Assembly (NCBI RefSeq): GCF_003369915.1
Contig: NC_046674.1
Location: 31,375,657 to 31,439,656 of the forward strand
Direction of reading: 5' to 3'
DNA: 64,000 nt
From: Drosophila miranda
Lineage: Eukaryota; Arthropoda; Insecta; Diptera; Drosophilidae
Part shown: positions 10,627-24,078 of the stretch, piece by piece
Layout: each line of letters starts with the position of its first letter
Position numbering within the stretch: position 1 is the first letter of the stretch
Made by a program: the position numbers and the translations under genes
The notes under the pieces: generated by a model
The model's input: the letters and a program-made list of their open reading frames with translations, nothing else
Database searches by the model: none
What the model was told of the DNA's origin: nothing

Positions 10627-13600
10627 AGTTAGAATTTTCAGCAAATATTCCGCATTACAAATACTGAACGAAACGAGAAAATATTTCTTGCGATTTCTTT
10701 TCCAGTGTATGCGGAAGACATCGAAACCGCTAAGCCTTCTTTTATGTGCTTTGTCTCAAAGTGTTAAAGCAAACTGCAGCCGTCAGGCGTCATTCCTTAA
10801 CCCCTGCCAGCCCCACCCACAGGCCTCCACCAAAACCAAACGGACCGCGACCAACAACAAAACATTGGAGAATAACCAAGCACAAAAAAAAACTCTCAAA
10901 AATGTCACATTTGCCCATTTGATTAGCAAGGTGTTTACAGTTGCTCATAAAAGTTTGTAGACACTGGGCGTTAAATTGATTTTAATGACAGATCAGATCA
11001 AATGAGACTCATCTCATCTGACTATAACTGACACTGTTAACTGGTTGTGTCCGGCCGCTCAATTGAATCTTCCTCGAATTCCCCACTTGTCTGAGGAAGC
11101 GTTGGCATTACGCGTTAAAGATTCCATCGAACTGCTTTCCATACTCGTTTTTTCAATATTTTGACATGATCTTCTAACATTTACTCGCGAATAGCAGCTT
11201 CAAAACCTCTTTTTCGGTGGAAAATTTTGATGTGGTCGCGGTTAATTAATATTCAATTAGAGGCTCATATCAATTTGCGCAATGCAATGTAAATACAATA
11301 TGAACTGATTTTACTATTTTTTTGAAAAGTTTTGAAGTTGCCAATTTGCATTAGAAAAGTGGTTGTTAATTGGATACAATTTTCGCTTAGATAATCTTTA
11401 GATTACAAAAGAAGTAGATGGATAGGGTACAGAGGGCTTCCCGCTTTCATAAATATACTATTACGGTGGCAAGAATGTCCTAACCCAAATGGATTTAAGT
11501 AGATTTTATTTTTCAAGGTTTTCCGACCGAGGTCTTCTCCCTTCTCACACGTGCCCCCTCGATCAGTCACGCTGCTCCATTGATTAGGAGCTGAGGTAAG
11601 AGTCGGATATAGACATTTCAATTGAATTGAGCCAGTCATTAGCAATTAACACTATGAACATACACTTTAGCCAAGCCAAGTGTTTAATTGACAGCAAAGC
11701 AATCATCTCTTTTAATTGATCTCTCTTTCTCCCTAGTCATACTTACAAAATGAATAGAGAATGGTATACCATACCCGTACAGATGTACATATGCACATAC
11801 GAATCCATATGAATGTGTGTATATGTATGCATATTGTATATTGTCCAACTAGAGAATGCCACAGAAATGGAAAGTTCTTAGGGCGCGGCTGTCGGTTTTG
11901 GAATGCTTTGCGATCTGAAAAACTCCGTAACAGGTTAACGCAAAGCACAAAAAGTCACCAGGGGAAGACATCGTGTGTGATCGATACACGAGGTACATGT
12001 GAGCAGGTACTCAACAGGAGTAGGCACGTTTCGGATTCAGATATGTAATGTTACTAGCAATAGAATAGAATAGAAAACATAGAGACTTACAATTGCTTCT
12101 CATGAGCTTGAAACAGAAAAAATATCCGTCCCTGAAGTGAGAAAGTTGCAGAGAGCTTAACTCTCTGGTTATTATAATTCTCAGAAATCTGCATCACTAA
12201 TGGACCAGCCCTTATTCTTTTATTTTATTTATTTATAGGGGTTGTTTAACGTAAGCTTGAAATTGTGAAGTTCCCAAATTCCCCATTTGTTGCTTTGGCC
12301 TTATTCGAAAACCCAACTTTAGACGACGTTTAAGACGCATGTGGAACAACATGCCACTGTTTTCGAGTATTCGCTGGACCTCTTGAAACCTACATACGCA
12401 CGTATTACTGAGATCCTCCTCCGCTGATCCCGCTCTCTCACTCTGCCTCTCTCTCTCCTTTTCTCTATAGATGTGGGATGGTACGGATGGTATTATAGGT
12501 ATTCTGTGGCATTTGGCATAGAGAAAAACCAGCATTGATATTAAAGAGACACAGCCACAAAAGCAGGAACTGCCAGAGGCTGCTATTGTGGGGATCAAAG
12601 AACTTCCAACCCTGAGACAATCAAGCCATAACAGTCTTGTCAGCCGGCTCTACAAATAATTTCAGGTGTACGCATCCGAATACGAATATGTATTTCCATA
12701 CGCGCAGATAAACACACTCATGGGTACGAGTGTATCGCTCTTTTTTCTCGCGAAACGCTCGTGTATGTGTCATTTTTGATTTCAAGACACATCTTATTAT
12801 ATAGTCTTCTAGCTTCTTCTTCTTTTCCTTCCACTCTGACTCCGACTCCGAGTATCTTTTGGTTTTTGTTTTTTGTTCCGAAGCTAACAAATCGGTCAAC
12901 GGGCAACGGACCCCGGCACGTTTTATATTTGGCCGAAAGAACGCAAAAAAAAAATAATAAAACCGTTTAAATAAGGCTTCCGCAATGGCAAAACTCTTGG
13001 ACCGACTTCTTCTCAGTCTGTTATCGTTCACCTGATGGCCGCAGAAGATTTTTGCCCTGTCGTAGCGGGTTGGGTAATTTTTCATGAAATTTCAAAAACC
13101 CCGCCGAGTTCGAAGAACTCCACACCCACAGAAACAACAGCAACAGCAACAAGGCCTGAAAACAACATAAACAAACCAAAACCGAAACCAAAGAAGAAGG
13201 TACAAATTTGCAAACAAAATGGCCGGTAGGTTTGGCTTATATTAAACTATTAGAGGCGGTTCAGGGGCCGCTGATATCGTTGATATCGGTTAACGTTGGC
13301 CAACTTCCAGTCGGCCGACTGCACGGTGGCACACACGAATAAACAGCAGCGAAGAGCTCGGATCACTGGTATTTTTAGTACATATGAGTATGTGGCGCTG
13401 ATTTACAAGGTGAACCGGTAAGGTAGCCAAGACCAGTTCAAAACCCCAGCCCAAGTCGCCCCGCTTCTCTTACACTCCAGCGACAGCTCCACTCCAGCCC
13501 CACCTGCTCCGCCGCAATGATGAACCGACAGCAAACCTTTTTGTTTCCAATTTTATACGAGTATTTTTGAAAATGTTTCAAAAACAAATGTCAGCTCTAA

Positions 13601-15840
13601 TCCTGAAATGGATTCTGTTCTGTTTTGATATCAGCCCAAACTCTACAGAGTCCTCCATATAGATTTCTGAGTCGACGAGTGCTTATTTTCTGCCAAGAAG
13701 CATAACCATAATCGTTTTGATGGTGTATCACACTACTAATACAACATATCAATTGAAATAAAGATAGACTTCCCCCTCAAACGTTTTCCCATAATTCACA
13801 AATAAATACGAGCACATACATACATATGTACATACAAATGTATATATTTTGATATTTTTTATTGAAAAATCTTTTTTTATACAATGGGTTACAACTTTCT
13901 ATAATTATTTGTCCGTATTGTTTCGAGCCAGTTCAATCGAAGACTTTCATCCTTAACTGATTTAATAAATTCAATTAAAATCAAGCCGAACCTTACCTCA
14001 AACCTAATTTTAGTACCGTTCTTGCTATTCCAGACCTAACGTGCATATCTACAATCACGAGCAGAGTATTAACATTTTGATAACTGCTTAATTAATTTCT
14101 TGTTTTCTGTCGAATGACGCATTCATGCGAGTGTTTTTCTAAACGTATTCGTTTAGAGAAGAGACAAACAAAAATCGAAGAGACGGCCAGAAAGGAGAAT
14201 AAGTTAATTAATTAATATATTATTAATAAAAAATGCAACTCGAAATGCTTATCGAAACTTTATTGATTTTTGTTCATTATCGAGTGACATAGGTGATAAT
14301 TATTCATGGGAAGAGAGAAAATATAGGCGCGGGAATCACCCACATGAGCCAAAGATTACTGAAAGCCAGTCTGAGTAGGTGTAGGATTCATATTCATCAA
14401 TTCGTCTGATCAGATCTGACCAACGGGTCCTGGATATTGTATCCTTTGAACATAAATGCATGTACATATGTATGTAGATTGTTCTTTACTAATTTTCTTG
14501 ATACTTGAATAGTGCTCGAAAAGACAATAAAACCTATTGGTTAACCAGCTCCTGCGATATGGGGGAAGGAACAGTACATGAATACCTGCAACAACTATGT
14601 ATGTGAAAGGGGGAATCCCTTGACCAAATCATGTACGCAAGGAATGTCAAGACGTCCTTGGCCTTCACATACATATTTTTTGTTTTCGTCTCTTCTCTAG
14701 CTCCCTCTACCGCTACCTCTTTCTCTGCTTCTGTCTCTCGTCTTCCATAGTCAAGTATTTGTGAGGTTCCGTTGGACATAGAGGCTTTTTAAATAGGTCT
14801 ACCATATACTGATTACTTGAATAAAAACTTTATTGCAATGATTATTATCATTGAAACTTTCACCCTTCACCTACATCTATTCGTTTGTAAGTCTTCAATA
14901 TTGTATCCTTTATATAGACATATTTCAGTCGAATTCCAGTTTTAAGGGTACCCAGCCGTCGCGGTCACCGATGAGGTAACCTTCCGATTTCTTGTCTGGG
15001 TCTTTCGGGCAGACGTTTCATTGCTGCTCCCGCTGCTGTCGCTTCTGTGGCTGTTGTCGAACGTGCCGGCCCGGCCACCAACGAAATTTCAATTGTGGAA
15101 CTTTTATTCGCTTCACTTGTCATTGCTGTTGTTGCTGTAATTTATTGACTCGGATGCTACGTGAGTGTTATTGAAAATGGTCATTTTGTGAATGTTCCTC
15201 GCATTGTCAGTACCTCGGACAGCCACAAAAGCCTACCTCCCCACCCATATCATCATTGTACGATATGCTGCCGTCTCTTTGTGCTTGCTTTTTAAGTTTA
15301 ATGTATTCAAACATTGAACTTTTACGAGTATTTACTGTGCAGGTGACCATACTCGTATGGTCGAGGAGGAAGGGGAAGGGTCTAGTCGCCGAGGAGGGCC
15401 TGCGAGTATACTGGGCGTGGCGGCAACGGTTCTTTATTCCACTGCCGATATGCATAATCCAGTACTATTTGCACTATTGCATCTTAAACATATATGTTTT
15501 TATAGTTTTATGCAAACCTCAAGGAAAATGTGCCGGTATACCAATAAAATTAAATAATAATAATAATTTGCATGCGTTTACATGGTCCTTTAGCACACCA
15601 TTCATGTATTTTTGCTTGTTATTTAAAAAAAACACACACAAAATTCGAAAAAGTTGTGGAAAAATGAATGAAATGTAAATACGACTCTCTGGGAGTAGAG
15701 AGAGAGCTCTAATAATGAGCTGAAACATTAAACATCTCGAACGAAACAAATTCTTTCAGATTGACTTAAAACTCCAAAGTTTTGAATCTTTTGTTTTAAA
15801 TTGGTTTTTTTTACTCTTTTATTCGCACGTAATCTTGCTT
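10627..15840. other. Long non-coding stretch with simple repeats
   Basis: No supported gene was found. Contents include an A/C-rich low-complexity tract (10790-10890), repeated TACATATGTA-type words (11783, 13815, 14460), CAACAG repeats with K/P/N-rich chance frames at 13120-13200, and a TGCTG/TGTTG-rich block at 15020-15140. These could be intronic or intergenic. Confidence 0.4.
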
Positions 15841-16967
15841 TTTATACCCGATACTCAAAATGAGTATTGGGGTATATTAGATTTGTGGTAAAAGTGGATG
15901 TGTGTAACGTCCACAAGGAATCGTTTCCGACCCCATAAAGTATATATATTCTTGATCAGCATCAATAGCCGAGTCAATTGTGCCCTGTCTGTCTGTCCGT
16001 CTGTCCGTCCGTCCGTCTGTCCGTCTGTCCGTCCGTCCGTCTGTCCGTCCCCTTCAGCGCCTAGTGCTCAAAGACTATAAGAGCTAGAGCAACGATGTTT
16101 TGGATCCAGACTTCTGTGATATGTCACTACTACAAAAATATTTCAAAACTTCGCCCCGCCCACTTCCGCCCCCACAAAGGGCGAAAATCTGGGGCATCCA
16201 CATATTCGAAGATACGAGAAAACTGAAAACGCAGAATCGTAGAGGATAACTATATGTTCTAAAGTGTAAAATCTGAACCAGATCGTATAATTATCATAGC
16301 CAGAATCAATAAAACAATTTCATTCTTTCTCGCTCTGTCTCTCTCTAACACACAGGTTTCATGGTCGGTTTTGCCAATTGCAAAATATGAGTTCAAGGAT
16401 CTCAGAACCCATAAGAGCTAGAGAACCAAATTTGGTATCCACACTCCTGTGATATCGGACCTTGACCGTTTTGTGTCACAATTTCGCCACACCCCCTTCC
16501 GCCCCCGCAAAGGACGACAATCTGGGGCATCCACAAATCTCAGAGACTATTAAGGCTACAGTAACCAAATTTGGTATACGCACTTCTGTTAGATCTCACT
16601 ATAAAACGTACATCTCAGAATTTCGCCCCTTCCGCCCACACAAAAAACGAAAATCTGTTGCATCCACAATATTGCACATTCGAGAAAACTAAAAACGCAG
16701 AATCATAGATAATGACCATATCTATCAGATTGCTGAATCTGGATCAGATCAGATCATTTTTATAGCCAATAGGAACAAATCAATTTGCAGTGGCTACGCA
16801 GCGCCCGACGTCACGCTCAGACTGATTTTCTGTCTCTCTCGCACGCACTCTTTGTCGTGTCGTTTAATATTAGCGGCGTCTGCCGAAGGAGAGCCATACT
16901 GACTTAGTATCGGGTATAAATGTAGAGTTGCGGTGTCCGCAGCAACTCACAACGTTCCCCCTCGTTT
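15841..16967 (-). mobile_element. Full-length DINE-1/Helentron-like element
   Basis: It reads in reverse. It starts with TATACCCGATACTCAAAATG, which forms a hairpin with AGTATTGGGGTATA. Then come the conserved core TATATTCTTGATCAGCATCA, a 70 nt GTCY microsatellite (15984-16053) and three related internal modules (each with a CCTTCCGCCCCCxCAAAGG-type block). The far end is CAACGTTCCCCCTCGTT. A subterminal AGTATCGGGTATAAATG at about 16906 pairs with the opposite terminus as a sub-terminal inverted repeat. It encodes no protein. Confidence 0.9.
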
Positions 16968-19560
16968 AAACTTAGCTTTTTGAGTTTTTAGAGCTTTTCA
17001 ATTCAAAAAAGCTAATGAATTCAGATATAATTTAAAGACATTTAAAGTTGTTCGGCTCATACACAAAGCCACAAACATTTTTTTGTCGAACTTTTATCAT
17101 GTCACTTATCTTCAAAAACGAATATCATTTGAATTTTCTTTTTATTTCGTTTTTATAAACACACAGATGCACTCCTGTATGAAGCAAGGAAACCCATGAA
17201 ATAAATGAACATAAACAAATCCGAAAAGTATGCAACGGAACCATGTTCGTGGCTGAACCAAAGATCCTTTACCCGAGGGGGCCTATAAAAATAGTATTTG
17301 TGTACATCATTTCACCACAAAGTATACATTTTTGCCATGACGCACAATTATCATTTCCATCAGACAGCAGTAAAATGAGCCAAATTACTAGAGAGACTCT
17401 AAACTTTTCCTCAACAGCATTCATATGTTTCAAATTATTCGGCACATTTTGATCGATGGCATGTCATTTGTCATAATGTTTAAAAAAAGACACAAAACAA
17501 AACGATGAATATAAAAACTGGTTTCGGCTCTCTAAGCAGTGGACAGGCCTCCTCCAGACAGACAACAAAATTCCCATTCCAATTCAAATTTTGGTCCCAA
17601 TTTTGATTCCGATTCCTAGATTAAAAGGCAACAACAGAAACTGTTTCGCAAGACAAGCTGCGACTTTTTCATTGATTAGCGATAATCAAGCAAGGGTTGA
17701 AGGGGCTCTGACCGGGAGGAGGATGATCACTTAGCGTGCTAGTGTTAATGGTCCACCCTAATGTCGAACGGAACACATACCGCAACGGCAACGGCAACGG
17801 CAGCATTAATTGAAACATGCAAACAATGTTCAAATATTTTTCCCAAAGTGACGACTTGCCTCCACTCGAAGGGGAAGGCTAAGCAAAGTCTGGTCTGGTC
17901 TGGTCTGGATTTGGGAATTGGGGGTTGTGGGTTGGGGGTTGGGGATGCGACTGTAGACTGTAGAGTGCGGGCTATGAATTTCACCTGGGACACCTGAAGC
18001 AAATATGGAAGCTATCAATTAGATATATCCGCCCCATCTCCTCCTCTGGCTGGCAAATTGATGCTAATTGCAATTCGCGTCGAGCGAAACAAACAAATAT
18101 TGAGGAATTATATTGGAAAAATAAAATAGTTTTCTCGGTTTGTAGGGGGTCTCCTTGCCAGTCCGCTATTTGTTTAATTTGTTGCAAAAATATTTATATT
18201 TGAATTTGTGTTTTTCATGTACTTACTCGAACCGTTTAATAGACGGTTTTTCAGCTTTTTATACTATTTTTCATCTCATTTCGTTTTAAAGCAGCTGTGC
18301 TAATTTTTTCCCGCTATTGTTTGGAAAAACTTACCCTGAGAGCGTCGAAAAACAAAAAAGCAAATAGCCGTTGAGTACATAAATGATTATTTACCCCAGG
18401 TGGAAAGAGTACTACGTCAATTTGTGTGGCGTGTGGCACAGACATCAGCAGCAGTACCAGGCGTTGGGAAGGTCGTGAACGCGACTTCAAAATATATCTA
18501 GAATGATTCGAGCAAAATACCCAAAAACGTACCTAGAAGTAGTCTGGGGCAAGCTAAGACATTGAAATGTAGTTCGCATTTGATATTTACGGTCCCTACC
18601 TATAGCCTGCCTATTCTTCTGATAGTGAAGCCTATGCTTTGGGCACGAGGGAAATATATACAATACTCGCTAGAAATTGTCTTCTTTCTAAATATAAATT
18701 TACCTTTGTAATGGGTATATGAGATATTACACATCGCTCGAAAGCAGCATGTGTACTGAAAGCCTTAGAGCCCATATCCGGTAAATGGACAGTCCATTTC
18801 CAAAGAGATCACAAGCTTTTAATTATTAAACATTTATTGTATTTCTCAATACTTGTTTAATCTAGCACAGAACGTATCTGCTAGCTCGCAGCAGAATGCG
18901 GGTAATTCGGGTGACTTTCAGAACCGATCACCAATTGCTGGCAAAACATCTTCCAAGTCCATTAACGGAATTCAAGTGCATTTTTAACGATCCCCATGAT
19001 TCAACGTAAATAAATCTTTTTTAGGGCCTGGCTTATGGGATGCTGATGTGGCCAGAAAGTGACACAGAGAATACGCACGCAAGGCTGAGGTGGAGAGGGC
19101 GAGAGCCAAAAGAGGGCGAAACCAAGGGCGAAGAGAATTAATGAGCCATTATTACAAAATAATAAACTCAATAAAATGCAATCAACTGGGACCAGCCGAA
19201 AAAGGCTCACGCAATCCACCCCAGATCGCAGCTTCGAGCTTCAGAAGGTCTTGCAAATTACACAGAAAAGTAGAGGGCAGAGAGAGAAAAAGCACTGCCA
19301 TTGTTGGCGAATAAAATGTAGCATTTAAAGCTGGGTAACAAACAAAAAATTGCAAATAAAGTGCATCGGGGGAAAAAGGATTGTGGCCAGGTACTGACAT
19401 TCTTGTTTCGTGTGTGCCTTACACCAGTGCACTATTGTGATCACAGAACATTGCGCATACGACACAAGCAAATGGTACAAACAATGACAAAACTACAATT
19501 TGAGAGTCTGGAATTCGACACACTATGAACTTGAAACGCGTTGGGAATAGCACGGACAGT
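16968..19560. other. Non-coding stretch with simple repeats
   Basis: No gene was found. Short hexamer/pentamer repeats occur, such as (CAACGG)n at 17778-17800 and (TCTGG)n at 17889-17908 followed by G-rich GGGTTGGGGGTTGGGG (17930-17945). Confidence 0.4.
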
Positions 19561-19569
19561 ACTGGAGGT

Positions 19570-20040
19570 ACTTAATACTCGGTACTCAGTCAGTATAACA
19601 TATCTGTAAGTATGTATGTACAATGTAAATTCATATGTAATCTCATGGTTTATGTAACGTACACAATACAATCCTGCTCACTCGCCCACTCGCTCACACC
19701 GGAGGATGCATACTGGACGTGGGAGTGTAGGAGAGAGAGAGCTAGCACGAGGCTGAGAGTCAGCCACTGGAAATTCATCATTATGGCTATAATAATGATC
19801 CCAACTGATCCAAATTCTGCAATCTAGTAGATACTCGTATGTATGATCATTCTCTATGAAGCTGCATTTCGGTTTCCTTTTATCTTTAAATTGTGAATGC
19901 CACAGATTTTCACTCTTTGAGGGGTAGTGTAGGGGCTTGGAAAAAAAAACCTTACCCAGTGTGATATCGCCAGAGGTCGTAAAATTTCTGAGAAACAGGT
20001 GTCAAACGTGTCAGATAGACGGAAGAACAGATGCACATGC
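19570..20040 (+). mobile_element. Strongly decayed DINE-1/Helentron-like copy
   Basis: Recognisable in order are ACTCGGTACTCAGTCAGTAT, a GAGAGAGAGAGCTAGC tract, GGCTATAATAATGATCCCAA with TGATCCAAATTCTGCAATCT, ATTGTGAATGCCACAGATTT with TCACTCTTTGAGGGG, GTGTGATATCGCCAGAGG and AGATAGACGGAAGAACAGAT. Both termini are lost and the internal modules are shortened. Confidence 0.6.
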
Positions 20041-22974
20041 CACATGGCATCTGCTTCTCGGCCGCCTTTCCTATAAGCCACTGAATAAAGCAACACTGAA
20101 TCTGCACTGAGGAGCAACTTTCTAAATCCAAGAATTCGCTTTCGCAATCAAGAACAGAGTGGTTTTCGGGATTTCTTCAATTTCTTTTTTTCCAAGTTTT
20201 ATTTGTTCCCTCTTTTCATCAATGCAAATATCCACTGTCAGTAGGTATTTATAATTTTCTTCTCTCCAATATTCTGTTTGACCCTTTAACCTCTTCACTT
20301 CTTCACTTCATAAACAACTACATATGTTACATCCTACACCCTGCCTCTCCATAAATCGGAGTGGGAAACAACCAGTTGGGTTTATTTAATTGCTTTCATT
20401 CCCTTTGTCTCCGGCGTTCCTTCTCCCCGAGTCAAGCCTGGTTGATGTACGAATACGTCCTTGACCATCATGGATGCCAAAATATACAACCAGCGAAGAA
20501 ATTTTTTTCTGTCGAAATATATTAAAGTAGACTTAAGCTTTTTGCCTCAGCTGTTGTTGCTGTTCTTCTGTACGAACATGCAACTGCAGCGGTTGCTCAG
20601 ATCAGATTGGATCCAATCGAGGCGATGCCCATGCCCCATGTCACGCCGCTAAAGCTGGTGCTGGTGCTGCCGCTGCCAAGACCCAGACCCACCAGACCAG
20701 TTTTCGATTGCATTGCGGCTGCGCGGCCGGGCCCGGGTCTGTGCCTGGGCCTGGGCCAAAGATTTATTTATAGACACTGTAACTTGCACTGCACTGACTG
20801 CATTGGCTTTTAACCTCCATTTGGAACACGCGGCGTATGAGTTATGTCGATTGCGGTCTACTGAAAATTATGCGACATGATTTTTTTATTGGGGTGGAGC
20901 TGAGCTCGTTCTTGAGGGGTATATATGTATGTACATACATATGTATGTATGTACATAAGAACTTACATTTACCTAAAGCATAAATTTAATTTCTGAATGC
21001 TTTTTATTTTAGTTTTACTCCTTGAATAATAATATTAATTTAAATGAAATGCCATGTTCAGACGCTGTAATTTTTATATAATTTTCTTTATCTATTTCTT
21101 CCACCCAAGAGAAACGTCAACAAAATTTACTAATAATATATAATAATCCTTAGATGGTAAAATATTCTATACTTTCTACTATACGTTCTTGCCTTAGAAG
21201 ATCCCTCTGGGCCAGCACTACTCGTATATACAATGTGCTGGGCTGGGAATAATCGTATTTAGGTCAACCATTGCGCTTCCTTAGTAAAGTCTTAAAGTCG
21301 TTTTTGACCTGGGGAATTTCTTTGTCAGGTGCAGTTCTGTAAATCAAGGAATGTTGTCACATTGAGCCTGTTAGTTGGTTAGGCTCGTTTTCAATATTTA
21401 ATACCCACAAAGACGATAACCAACTCAAGCCAAGCCAAGCCAGCTTGGACGAAGCCAACTTAACTCAACTCAACCCAACCGAACTTAACCGAACCGAACC
21501 GAACTGAACTCAGCCGGGACGGGCCTGTCCGGATCGAACGAACGGTCCACCGATTCTAGTTTGAACCGGCCTCAAGCGGTTTAAGGCTGTTTGCGCGCTG
21601 CCGTCTCTGGCACTGGTGCCAGCGCCGAAGTCTTGCCAGCTTGAATAATATTTATTTACATACTCTAACAGAGAGTGCTTTAACTGCGACCACACATGCA
21701 AGCCATACATGCACTCTGGGAAGTTGTAAACGGTCCTTGAACTTAACGTCAGCATTGTATTCTTAGTGATTTTAGAGACCCTTGTCCGCTTCGCATCAAA
21801 CTCTATCCAAATATACGGAACATCTCTGAAATTTTGTACGTACAAGTACGTACGAGAGATATTTGGATTTTTCGAATGTAAATCTTTGAGCTTCTTAACA
21901 ATGTCCGGCAAATGTGATCAACATCGATTTAATTTTTCCCGTTGATGTGGCATTGATGCTTCAATTACCCCAACAAAATAAATTGTATCTCACTTGTAAG
22001 TGGTTACTTTTCCTACTGGTCAATAAAAATCTTTAACTTGATCTAGACATTAGGAAATCCGGGAGTGTATTCAAAACGGCGGCGTTGCGCAAACATATAT
22101 ATTTTTTTACTGGTTTTGTCACTCATTTTCCGATTGCGATCGGAGGCGCCAAGACAACCGGGTTCGAGTGCTGTTGGTGGGGCTGTGGGTGAGCTTTAAA
22201 CAGATCTCCCCCTCAGAGAGTTGAAGCCAAAATAGAGGAGAAACGACAATTGGAAGATTGATGGTTCTACTGCTGGCTAATAGCTCTAAGCGGACCTGCG
22301 TAGCGGTACACGCACGTACCAGTCCACACAACATTATTTGATACCACACCGGCCCAGAACCATAGTTCCCGGTATCACTCTCACCGTTAGTCCCTGCAAC
22401 ACTCGCTAGTCTAGACTGCTTTACCGTTGCTCTCGTCGACTTTCTTGGCTTTGGCGTGGGACTTGGGTTGGGCAATTGCAATACTCGAGCTATGGGCTAT
22501 ATACAGCTATACAGAACCAAGCACGAGAAGTATAACAGTTAAATCTAGTTGTAACGGGCAGATAAATCGGCGAAACAGTTGGGTACAATTTTTGATGCCT
22601 TACGCATCAACAACTCCGTTAACTTATATAAATGTCATTAGAATGTGGCAAGTCGCACTCCTTTTTCAATTAATGTTTCTTGATAGTTGAAATCAGGATC
22701 TCGCTTTGTATGCAAAAATAGATCGCAGTACAGAGCCCCAAAACTACTATACTCTTACAAATTTTGTAGCCTCCTCTGCTCCCAGACGGTAAAGGGAATT
22801 TTAGAAATAGCACATACTACATACAATATGTAAGTACAAAAGATAATGGAAAATTAATTGTCCTCTTCCAATTTGCATGTACATATATGTATGTATTCAA
22901 TAATAAAAGCAGCAGTTTGTACAATAAGAACACAATTTTAGAATGTTTGCAATGTTTAAAAGATTACAGTACTA
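20041..22974. other. Non-coding stretch with pentamer repeats
   Basis: No supported gene was found. It holds an interrupted pentamer array (21424-21510, AAGCC/AACTC/AACCG units) and a TACATACATATGTATGTATG tract at about 20930. Confidence 0.4.
21424..21510. repeat. Degenerate pentanucleotide array
   Basis: AAGCC units pass into AACTC, AACCC and AACCG units, each about 5 nt, over roughly 85 nt. It is non-coding. Confidence 0.7.
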
Positions 22975-23903
22975 AACGAGGGGGAACGTTGTGAGTTGCT
23001 GCGGACACCGCAACTCTACATTTATACCCGATACTTAGTCAGTATGGCTCTCCTCCGGCAGACGCCGCGAATATTAAACGACACGACAAAGAGTGCGTGC
23101 GAGAGAGACAGAAAATCAGTCTGAGCGTGACGTCGGGCGCTGCGTAGCCACTGCAAATTGATTTGTTCCTTTTGGCTATAAAAATTGTCTGATCTGATCC
23201 AGATTCAGCAATCTTATAGATATGGTTATACTCTATGATTGTGCGTTTTTAGTTTTCTCGTATCTGCAATATTGTGGATGCAACAGATTTTCGTCCTTTG
23301 TGGGGGCGGAAGGGGGTGGGCCAAATTTTGAGATATACGTTTTATAGTGAGATCTAATAGGAGTGCGCATACTAAATTTGGTTACTTTAGCGTTAATAGT
23401 CTCTGAGATTTGTGGATGCCCCAGATTTTCGTCCTTTGCGGGGGCGGAAGGGGGTGTGGCGAAATCGTGACACAAAACGGTCAAGGTCCGATATCACAGG
23501 AGTGTGGATACCAAATTTGGTTGCTCTGGCTCTTATAGGTTCTGAGATCCTTGAACTCATATTTTGCAATTGGCAAAACCGACCATGAAAACTGTGTGTT
23601 AGAGAGAGACAGAGCGAGAAAGAATGAAATTGTTTTCTTGATTCTGGCTATAATAATTATACGATCTGATTCAGATTTTGCACTCTAGAAGATATAGTCA
23701 TCTTCTACGATTCTGCGTTTTCTCGTTTTCTCGTATCGTTGAAATTGTAGATGCCACAGATTTTCGCCCTTTGTGGGGGCGGAAGTGGGCGGGGCAAAGT
23801 TTTGAAATATACTTGTAGCAGTGACATATCAGAGAAGTCCGGATATAAAACGTCGTTGCTCAAGCTCTTATAGTCTTTGAGCACTAGGCGCTGAAGGGGA
23901 CGG

Positions 23904-23935
<32 letters not shown>

Positions 23936-24078
23936 GGCTCAATCGACTCGGCTATTGATGCTGATCAAGAATATATATACTTTATGGGGTCGGAAACGAT
24001 TCCTTCTGGACGTTACACACATCCATTTTCACCACAAATCTAATATACCCCAATACTCATTTTGAGTATCGGGTATAA
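22975..24078 (+). mobile_element. Full-length DINE-1/Helentron-like element
   Basis: Both ends are present: AACGAGGGGGAACGTTGTGA with a GAGTTGC..GCAACTC hairpin on the left, and TTTTGAGTATCGGGTATAAA on the right. The subterminal TATACCCGATACTTAGTC (about 23023) is the complement of the right terminus. Three module copies and a GGACAGACGGACAGACAGAC microsatellite at about 23898-23935 lie inside. It is non-coding, and very similar to the copies at 26715, 46491 and 49858. Confidence 0.9.

Noticed and set aside
12621..13085. Minus-strand frame of 154 codons starting with ATG
   Set aside because: Low-complexity K/E/R and F-rich stretches, no splice or domain signals. Probably chance.
15984..16053. 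GTCY tandem array as a possible CRISPR-like repeat
   Set aside because: It is the microsatellite of a DINE element. No spacers, and a eukaryotic context.
21510..21911. Minus-strand frame of 133 codons
   Set aside because: Starts with TTG, and the C-terminal part is an echo of the pentamer array. No family resemblance.
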